The position numbers and the translations under genes were made by a program. A stretch of 11,138 nt of DNA from DATIYW01 sp035517415 (GTDB taxonomy: Bacteria > Acidobacteriota > Thermoanaerobaculia > Thermoanaerobaculales > Thermoanaerobaculaceae): positions 1-11,138 of the forward strand of contig DATIYW010000199.1 of the NCBI GenBank assembly GCA_035517415.1, in the 5' to 3' direction. This document shows, in pieces, positions 6,029 through 11,138 of the stretch; within the stretch, counting starts at the first letter, position 1, and each line of letters opens with the position of its first letter. The notes beneath the pieces are model-generated. The model worked only from the letters and a program-made list of their open reading frames with translations. It ran no database searches and was not told the DNA's origin.

Positions 6029-6034
6029 TACAAT
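6029..6034 (+). promoter_or_regulatory. -10 element of the SH3-TonB lipoprotein gene
   Basis: TACAAT differs from the consensus TATAAT by one base. A start point near 6041 leaves a short leader containing GGAG (6042-6045) before the GTG at 6051. TTGGTC at 6003-6008 is a possible -35 but is 20 bases away, longer than usual. Confidence 0.42.
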
Positions 6035-6050
6035 GGCGGGCGGAGCCAGC

Positions 6051-6653
6051 GTGACACGGCCGAACACCCCTCTCCAGCCGCTCGCGGCGCTGCTCGTCGC
6101 GGCGAGCGCGTGCCAGACGGCCGCGCCGCCGCCCGCGCCGGCGCCCGTGCCGGTCGAGGTGCAGCCCGCCCCGGAGGAGAAGCCCGCGCCGCCGCAGGTG
6201 TTCGTGCGGGTCACCGGCAGCCGGCTCAACGTCCGCGAGGGGCCGGGCGTCGACACCGCGGCGATCGCCAAGGCCAAGAAGGGCGAGCGGCTCGCGGTGG
6301 TCGGGCAGGACGGCGACTGGTACCAGGTGCGCGTCGGCACCGACCGCACCGGCTGGGTGCTGGGCAAGTTCGTGACCCGGGACGAGCCGTGCGGTCCCGA
6401 CAAGGCGACCGCCGAGATCCTCAACGCGCCGCCGCTCACCTTCACCGAGGGCAAGAGCTTGGGCCGGGTGGTGCTCGAGGCGACCGTCGCGTCGAGCGGC
6501 AGCGTGATCGCCACCAAGGTGGTGCAGGACACCACCGGCGACGCGGCGCTCGAGAAGCAGGCGGAGGGCGAGCTGCGCGCGCTCCGCTTTGCCCCGCCGG
6601 TGCGCAAGTGCCGTCCGCTGCCGTTCATCTATACGTTCACCCGCAACTTCTGA
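6051..6653 (+). CDS. lipoprotein with SH3 (type 3) and TonB-like C-terminal domains
   Basis: 200 residues. The N-terminus MTRPNTPLQPLAALLVAASAC ends in a plausible lipobox with Cys21, so the protein should be lipid-anchored in the envelope. A Pro/Ala-rich linker follows (about 22-45). A bacterial SH3 domain spans about 46-107: VFVRVTGSRLNVREGPGVDT, KKGERLAVVGQDGDWYQVRV, GWVLGKFVT. These domains usually bind peptidoglycan or peptides. The end (about 118-200) looks like a TonB/TolA C-terminal domain: GRVVLEATVASSGSVIATKVVQDT, then ALEKQAEGELRALRFAPP and a final YTFTRNF. GTG at 6051 is chosen for GGAG at 6042-6045 and because the -10 at 6029-6034 would place the mRNA start near 6041; an in-frame ATG at 6033 overlaps that -10. 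Lacking a TonB-type N-terminal transmembrane anchor and any ExbB/ExbD nearby, it is probably not an energy transducer. Its partner is unknown. Confidence 0.83.
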   Translation: MTRPNTPLQPLAALLVAASACQTAAPPPAPAPVPVEVQPAPEEKPAPPQVFVRVTGSRLNVREGPGVDTAAIAKAKKGERLAVVGQDGDWYQVRVGTDRTGWVLGKFVTRDEPCGPDKATAEILNAPPLTFTEGKSLGRVVLEATVASSGSVIATKVVQDTTGDAALEKQAEGELRALRFAPPVRKCRPLPFIYTFTRNF

Positions 6654-6675
6654 TCCCGCCGGCGGCCCGGGCCTG

Positions 6676-6684
6676 TGCTATAAG
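6676..6684 (+). promoter_or_regulatory. extended -10 element of the glycosyltransferase gene
   Basis: TGCTATAAG is a strong extended -10 (TGn plus TATAAG, five of six consensus bases). A start point near 6691 gives a leader of about 63 bases before the ATG at 6754. No -35 is evident, which extended -10 promoters tolerate. Confidence 0.48.
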
Positions 6685-6753
6685 CCGGGTCGGCCGCGCG
6701 ACGGCCCTCCCCGACCCGGATCGCCGGCGGCAGTCGCGCGGCCGGGGCGACAC

Positions 6754-8400
6754 ATGACCGATCTCGGGCTCGTCAGCTCCGCCTCCGGCGGTCCCCCCGG
6801 GGAGCCACCGGGGAGCGGCGGCGCCGGCGGCGAATGCGACCGGTCGCGGCTGGGATGGCGGCACGCCGCGCTGATCGCCGCGCTCGCGTTCGCGCTCCGC
6901 ATGGCCTACCTGGGCCACGCCGCGCTCGACCCCTCGTTCTTCACGCCGTGGCTCGACGCGCGCGGCTACCTGCAATGGGCGCAGGACATCGCCGCCGGCA
7001 GGCTGACCTCGCCGCAGCCGTTCTTCCACGCCCCGCTCTACCCCTACGTGCTCGCCGCCCTGCTCCTGCTCGGCCACGGCGGCCTGGTGTTCGTGCGCGT
7101 CGCGCAGGCCGCGATCGGCGCGGCGACGGCGGCACTCACCGGCGCGCTCGGCGCGCGCCTGTTCGGAAGGAGCGTCGGCGTGGCGGCCGGGTTGCTGTGC
7201 GCCGCCAGCGCGAGCCTGGTGCTGTTCGACCTCGAGCTGCTGAGCGAGGTGGTGTTCGTCCCGCTCTGCGTCGGCGCGCTGCTCGCCCTCGAGCGGGCGA
7301 CGCGCGACCCCTCGCCGGCGCGTCTCCTCGCCGCCGGCGCGGTGCTCGGCCTCGCCGCGGTCGCGCGCCCGAACGCCCTGCTCTTCGCCCCGGTGGCGCT
7401 GGTCTGGTGCGTTGCGGCGCTGCGCGGGCGCGGCTGGCGCATCGCCGGGCTCGCGCGCGGGGGGCTCCTGTTCGCGGCCGGCGTCGCGCTGCCGATCCTC
7501 CCGGTCACGCTCGAGAACCGGCTCGCCGGCGGCGACCTCGTGCTCGTCTCGTCGCAGGCGGGCGTGAACTTCTACCTCGGCAACGGGCCGACCGCGGACG
7601 GCTGGTCGGCGCACTCGGTCGGCCCGGTCGACACGCCACCCTACGACGAGCGCGGGCGCTTCACCGACAACATCATGTCGTCGGCGCGCTTCGTCGCGGA
7701 CCGGGCGGAGGGGAGGGCGCTGCGCCCGTCGGAGGTCTCGCGCTTCTGGTTCCACCGCACCCGCGCCTGGATCGCCGCCCACCCCGCGGCGTGGGCGCGG
7801 CTGCTGGCGCGCAAGGCGTTCTACCTGACCGCCGGGTTCGAGGTCGGGGACAACAAGAACCTCGCCGCGCTCCTCGACGACTGGCCGCCGTTCCGCTTTC
7901 TTCCGCGCTGGTGGTGGCTGTTCCCGCTCGCCGTCGCCGGGCTGACGGTGCCGGGCGCGCGGCGCGGACGCGCGCTGCTCGCGTCCTACCTGCTCGCGCT
8001 CGGCGCGTCGGTCGTGGCGTTCCTGGTGGTCGAGCGGTTCCGCCTCGCGCTCTACCCGGTCCTCGCCATCCTCGCCGCCCGCCTCGTCGTCTGGGCGCCC
8101 GGCGCGTGGCGCGGCCGCCGGCGCACCGCGGCGGCGGCCCGCGTCGGGCTCGCGCTCGTGCTGGTGGCCTGGACGCGCTGGGACCCGACCGGCTACACGG
8201 TCCCGCAGCGCGTCGAGGCGCGCGTCGCGCGAGCCGGCGCGAGCGAGGCGCGCGGCGACGTCGCCGGCGCGGAGCGCCTCTTCCTCGACGCGCTCGAGGT
8301 CGACCCCGCCTCGCCGTCGGCGCGGTTGGCGTACGGCGCGTTCCTCGTGCGGCGCGGACGCCTCGGCGAGGCGCGAGCGTACGCCGCCGCGCCTCGCTGA
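6754..8400 (+). CDS. GT-C family membrane glycosyltransferase (PMT_2/ArnT-like) with C-terminal TPR
   Basis: 548 residues. An N-terminal Gly/Pro-rich cytoplasmic stretch (1-33) leads into about nine or ten hydrophobic segments between 37 and 475. Family marks: acidic residues in the first outer loop (ALDP, WLDARGYLQWA, 57-76), FHAPLYPYVLA (91-101), LELLSEVVFVPL (160-171), VARPNALLFAP (203-213), VNFYLGN (271-277) and ERFRLALYPVLAI (427-439). These are typical of dolichyl-phosphate-mannose/ArnT-like enzymes, which move a sugar from a polyprenyl-phosphate donor to a lipid or protein on the outer face of the inner membrane. The tail (about 490-548) holds one full TPR-like helix pair, ASEARGDVAGAERLFLDALEVDP, and part of a second, then stops abruptly; related proteins often carry more repeats. 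The ATG at 6754 starts the plausible N-terminus, though its ribosome site (GGGGCGA) is poor. Donor and acceptor cannot be told. Confidence 0.9.
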   Translation: MTDLGLVSSASGGPPGEPPGSGGAGGECDRSRLGWRHAALIAALAFALRMAYLGHAALDPSFFTPWLDARGYLQWAQDIAAGRLTSPQPFFHAPLYPYVLAALLLLGHGGLVFVRVAQAAIGAATAALTGALGARLFGRSVGVAAGLLCAASASLVLFDLELLSEVVFVPLCVGALLALERATRDPSPARLLAAGAVLGLAAVARPNALLFAPVALVWCVAALRGRGWRIAGLARGGLLFAAGVALPILPVTLENRLAGGDLVLVSSQAGVNFYLGNGPTADGWSAHSVGPVDTPPYDERGRFTDNIMSSARFVADRAEGRALRPSEVSRFWFHRTRAWIAAHPAAWARLLARKAFYLTAGFEVGDNKNLAALLDDWPPFRFLPRWWWLFPLAVAGLTVPGARRGRALLASYLLALGASVVAFLVVERFRLALYPVLAILAARLVVWAPGAWRGRRRTAAAARVGLALVLVAWTRWDPTGYTVPQRVEARVARAGASEARGDVAGAERLFLDALEVDPASPSARLAYGAFLVRRGRLGEARAYAAAPR

Positions 8401-8549
8401 GCTGGGTCGAGTCCGGGCGGCGGCCGTGGCGGAGCTTCCCCCGGCCCTAAGCGTTTCCATCGGCAGCGATTGTCATCGACGAATGAGACGCGCTACTGCG
8501 AATGGTCCTGAGACTTGATATGTTACAGCGGCCTTTCTCGCGGATTCCG

Positions 8550-8558
8550 TGCTAGCAT
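8550..8558 (+). promoter_or_regulatory. extended -10 element upstream of the subtilase gene
   Basis: TGCTAGCAT matches TGnTAnnnT, the form seen before other genes in this window. Transcription would begin near 8565, leaving an unusually long leader of about 220 bases. No good -35 is seen at the right distance. Confidence 0.35.
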
Positions 8559-8771
8559 TCGCAGTCTTTCTCGTTTCATGTCGGTGGGAGGTCCGGGGTC
8601 GGATGAGCGGGTGGGCGCAGGAGCGTGGGTGGTCCGGACGGGGTTCGGCGGCCGGCACTCCGCACCCCGCTGCCCGCCGCGCCTCGTCGTCGGAGGTGCT
8701 TTCTCGTCGGCCCGCCCCGGCGGTTGCGGGCGTGACGCGAGGGGAGTTTCGAACTTCCGCTTCACATCCCA

Positions 8772-8785
8772 GGGAGGAGGAGGAG
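8772..8785 (+). promoter_or_regulatory. strong repeated GGAGG ribosome binding site
   Basis: A run of four GGAG/AGGAGG units ends 3-4 bases before the ATG at 8789. The repeats allow several pairing registers with 16S rRNA, and this fixes the start of the protease gene. It is the strongest ribosome site in the window. Confidence 0.65.
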
Positions 8786-8788
8786 AAC

Positions 8789-11138
8789 ATGAGAGGGTTG
8801 GGTTCGAAGTGGGTCGTGTGGGCGGCGGCAGGGTTCGCGCTCGCCGCCGCGGTGGTCGGGACGCAGGCAGCCGCCGCGGCGGCGCGTCCGCCGCTCCAAA
8901 TCGGGGCGCCGCTTGGCGGGGAGTTCGTCGCGCATCCGGCGAGTCTCGAGTCGCTCGGCGGTCAGGTCCAGGTCCTCGTCGTGCTCGCCGAGCCGAGCGC
9001 GGCGGAGGTGTTCTCGCAGGCGAACGTGGCGGCTCAGGGGAAGAGCGCGGCGCGGACCGCCCACGCGTTCGCCCTGGCCCGCAACCAGTTCTACGCGATC
9101 GAGGCGGCGCAGCAGCGCGTCGCGGCGGCGCTCGCGTCGCGCGCGATCGGCGCGACTGAGGTCTACCGCGTCCGGCGCGCCCTCAACGCGATCTCGGTCT
9201 ACACGACACGCGACAAGCTCGCGGCGATCCGCGCGCTCCCCGGCGTGAAGGCCGTGCACATCGTGGAGAAGGAGTACCCGACGAACTCGACGAGCGTGCC
9301 GTTCGTCGGCGCGCAGCAGGTGTGGACCGACACGCTCGGCCTCGGCAAGGACCTCACCGGCGCCGGGATCAAGCTCGGCGTCATCGACACCGGCATCGAC
9401 TACCTCCACGCCAACTTCGGCGGCGACGGCCAGGCCTCGACCTACACCAACGCCGCGGCGGCCACGTCGAACTTCACCACCCTCGGCGGCGGGTTCCCGT
9501 CGGCGAAGGTGGTGGGGGGATGGGACTTCGCCGGGGACCTCTACAACGGCAACAACGGTCCGGTGCCTGACCCCAACCCGATGGACTGTGGCGGCCACGG
9601 CTCGCACGTCGCCGGTACCGCGGCCGGCTACGGCGTGACCGGCGCCAACGCCACCTTCGCCGGCCCCTATAACACGGGCGTGCCGTTCGGCTCGCTCAAG
9701 ATCGGCCCCGGCGTCGCACCGCTCGCGTCGCTGTACGCGCTCCGGGTCTTCGGCTGCGGCGGCTCGACGGGGTTGACCGTCGCCGCGATCGACTGGGCGA
9801 TGGACCCGAACAACGACGGCGACATGTCGGACCACCTCGACGTGATCAACATGTCGCTCGGATCGAACTTCGGCCATCTGTCGAACACCTCGGCGCTGGC
9901 GTCCGAGGAGGCCGCGGCGATCGGCGTCGTGGTCGTCTGCTCCGCGGGCAACTCGGGCGACACCTTCTTCATCGCCGGGTCGCCGGGCAACTCCGGCCGC
10001 ACCATCTCCACCGCGGCGGTGGGCGACCCCGAGCCGAACTTCCCCTTCGTGTCGCTCCTGGTCAACACCCCCGCCGCGATCGCCGGCAACGTCGCCGCGA
10101 CCGCGTCGGGGTTCACCAATGCCGACAACAGCGTCCCGCCCGGACCGAACAACCAGACCGCCGCGGTCCTCTACCCGGCGTCGAACCAGAACGGATGCAA
10201 CGCGTTCGGGGCGGGGACGTTCACTGGCTCGTTCGCGCTCCTCGATCGGGGCGTCTGCAGCTTCTACATCAAGATCCAGAACGCCCAGGCGGCGGGAGCG
10301 GTCGGCGTGATCATCGACAACAACGCGGCCAACGCGCCGCTGGTGACGATGGGCGGCGCCGTGGCCGGGCCGAACCTCACCGTGCCGTCGATCTTCATCT
10401 CGCTGGAGGACGGCGCAAAGCTGAAGGGCCAGCTCCCCAGCCCGGGCGTCAACGCGACGTTCGCGGTGCAGAGCGCGGCCGACACCCTGGCCTCCTTCTC
10501 CTCGCGCGGCCCGCGCCCTGACGCGCCGTTCTTCCTCAAGCCCGACGTGGCGGCGCCTGGGCTCAACATCACCTCGACGCTCACCGGGTGGACCTGCGAC
10601 GGCGTGACGATCAAGGGCTGCATCTGGCCGACCAACGTCTCGGGCAACCGCGTCAACCCGAACAGCCAGGCCGGGGTGCTCTCCGGCACGTCGATGGCGA
10701 GCCCGCACATGGCGGGGACGATGGCGCTGCTGCGGCAGCTCCACCCGGACTGGTCGGTCGAGGAGCTCAAGGCGCTGGTGATGAACACCGCGCTGCACAA
10801 CGTCTCGACCTTCCCCAACGGGGTCGGGCCGCGCAACGGGCCCGACCGCGTCGGCACCGGCCGGGAGGACGTGCCGCTGGCGGCGCAGAACAACGTCGTG
10901 GCGTTCAACGGTGACGACGCCGGCGCGGTCAGCGTCTCGTTCGGCACCGAGGTGATCGGCACCTTCAACGGGACCAAGACCGTCCGGGTCGACAACAAGG
11001 GCGCGACGGACCAGTCCTACACGCTCGCCATCGAGAACGTCGTCGACAACCCCGGCGTGAGCTTCTCGGTGCCGCCGTCCGTGCTCGTGCCCGCCGGGCA
11101 GAGCGTGACGTTCGACGTGACGATGGCGGCGAACGCCA
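8789..11138 (+). CDS. secreted subtilisin-family (S8) serine protease with PA-domain insert (C-terminus cut by window edge)
   Basis: 783 residues are visible and the frame is open at the window end. A signal peptide covers about 1-32 (SKWVVWAAAGFALAAAVVG, then Ala-rich). An inhibitor-I9-like propeptide follows: QVQVLVVLAEP (60-69), a helical middle, and RRALNAISVYTTRDKLAAIRALPGVKAVHIVE (129-160), ending near 165. The catalytic domain has Asp200 in GVIDTGID, His270 in CGGHGSHVAGT, the oxyanion Asn388 in CSAGNSG and Ser635 in GTSMASPHMAG, so the triad is complete. A PA (protease-associated) domain is inserted at about 430-560, with CNAFGAGTFTGSFALLDRGVCSF and NAQAAGAVGVIIDNN, as in lactocepin-like and plant-type subtilases; it usually shapes substrate choice. 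After about 720 a beta-sandwich region begins (TVRVDNKGATDQSYTLAIE, VLVPAGQSVTFDVTM), resembling Fn3-like or DUF11-like modules. It is predicted to be exported, self-processed and to degrade external protein. The start is fixed by the GGAGG run upstream. Confidence 0.95.
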   Translation, partial: MRGLGSKWVVWAAAGFALAAAVVGTQAAAAAARPPLQIGAPLGGEFVAHPASLESLGGQVQVLVVLAEPSAAEVFSQANVAAQGKSAARTAHAFALARNQFYAIEAAQQRVAAALASRAIGATEVYRVRRALNAISVYTTRDKLAAIRALPGVKAVHIVEKEYPTNSTSVPFVGAQQVWTDTLGLGKDLTGAGIKLGVIDTGIDYLHANFGGDGQASTYTNAAAATSNFTTLGGGFPSAKVVGGWDFAGDLYNGNNGPVPDPNPMDCGGHGSHVAGTAAGYGVTGANATFAGPYNTGVPFGSLKIGPGVAPLASLYALRVFGCGGSTGLTVAAIDWAMDPNNDGDMSDHLDVINMSLGSNFGHLSNTSALASEEAAAIGVVVVCSAGNSGDTFFIAGSPGNSGRTISTAAVGDPEPNFPFVSLLVNTPAAIAGNVAATASGFTNADNSVPPGPNNQTAAVLYPASNQNGCNAFGAGTFTGSFALLDRGVCSFYIKIQNAQAAGAVGVIIDNNAANAPLVTMGGAVAGPNLTVPSIFISLEDGAKLKGQLPSPGVNATFAVQSAADTLASFSSRGPRPDAPFFLKPDVAAPGLNITSTLTGWTCDGVTIKGCIWPTNVSGNRVNPNSQAGVLSGTSMASPHMAGTMALLRQLHPDWSVEELKALVMNTALHNVSTFPNGVGPRNGPDRVGTGREDVPLAAQNNVVAFNGDDAGAVSVSFGTEVIGTFNGTKTVRVDNKGATDQSYTLAIENVVDNPGVSFSVPPSVLVPAGQSVTFDVTMAANA

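Larger units (their letters stand above)
8401..8788 (+). other. 388-base non-coding region upstream of the subtilase gene
   Basis: No gene is supported here. The part from about 8450 to 8585 is less GC-rich than its surroundings and contains the extended -10 at 8550-8558. From there a leader of about 220 bases runs to the ATG at 8789, with G-rich and C-rich tracts (8580-8740) that could fold strongly. I recognise no riboswitch, tRNA or small RNA class. Open frames across it do not resemble proteins. No clear terminator with a T-run follows the glycosyltransferase stop. Confidence 0.55.

Noticed and set aside
302..6051. Identical 11-base string CGGAGCCAGCG before the Rrf2 start (minus strand) and before the lipoprotein start at 6051
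   Set aside because: Two copies only, both around a GGAG ribosome site; chance likeness of initiation regions is sufficient explanation.
6637..8460. 607-codon minus-strand frame opposite the glycosyltransferase
   Set aside because: Composition artefact; the plus strand has clear GT-C motifs and membrane segments.
8762..10798. 678-codon minus-strand frame opposite the protease
   Set aside because: The plus strand has a complete S8 catalytic triad; the antisense product is Arg-rich without motifs.
1..11138. CRISPR array, tRNA, rRNA, phage attachment site or defence system
   Set aside because: No regularly spaced repeats, no tRNA-like cloverleaf or rRNA sequence, and no defence-gene motifs were seen on either strand.

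Overview
The window is a very GC-rich stretch of bacterial chromosome with densely packed, mostly single-gene units on both strands. The organism makes lipid A or a similar acylated lipid (LpxL/HtrB-type acyltransferase), so it is Gram-negative. The mix of an Rrf2 regulator, a REP-type transposase relative with a C-terminal helix-turn-helix, a PMT_2/TPR membrane glycosyltransferase, an SH3-TonB lipoprotein and a large PA-domain subtilase would suit an Acidobacteriota (Thermoanaerobaculia-like) or deltaproteobacterial genome. That placement is inference from gene style only; AceK itself is best known from Proteobacteria.

Layout: 1-299 (minus) is the N-terminal part of an Rrf2 regulator whose own promoter is covered by a 28-bp near-perfect palindrome. 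431-1441 (plus) is a REP-associated transposase homologue whose catalytic residues appear to be lost. 1442-1803 is a non-coding, locally AT-rich interval with a strong inverted repeat. 1804-2199 (plus) encodes a small secreted protein resembling DUF2541, followed by a probable terminator. 2328-3227 (minus) is a lysophospholipid/lipid A acyltransferase. 3339-5120 (plus) is aceK, the isocitrate dehydrogenase kinase/phosphatase. 5181-5999 (plus) is a LipM/LplA-type octanoyl/lipoyl transferase. 6051-6653 (plus) is a lipoprotein with an SH3 domain and a TonB-like C-terminal domain. 6754-8400 (plus) is a GT-C glycosyltransferase with a short TPR tail. 8401-8788 is a non-coding leader region. 8789 to the window end (plus) is a secreted subtilisin-family protease with a PA insert, cut by the window edge.

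How the genes relate: no clear operon is visible. Most genes have their own candidate -10 element, often of the extended TGnTAnnnT form, a short distance upstream. AceK (switching isocitrate between the TCA cycle and the glyoxylate bypass) and the LipM-like enzyme (supplying lipoyl groups to 2-oxoacid dehydrogenases) are neighbours that both act on central carbon metabolism. The acyltransferase, SH3-TonB lipoprotein, GT-C enzyme and protease are envelope or secreted functions.

I did not find a clearly new multi-gene system. The best leads are the Rrf2 operator, the catalytically degraded transposase homologue beside it, the aceK gene standing apart from aceBA, and the consistent extended -10 promoters, including two likely leaderless GTG starts.
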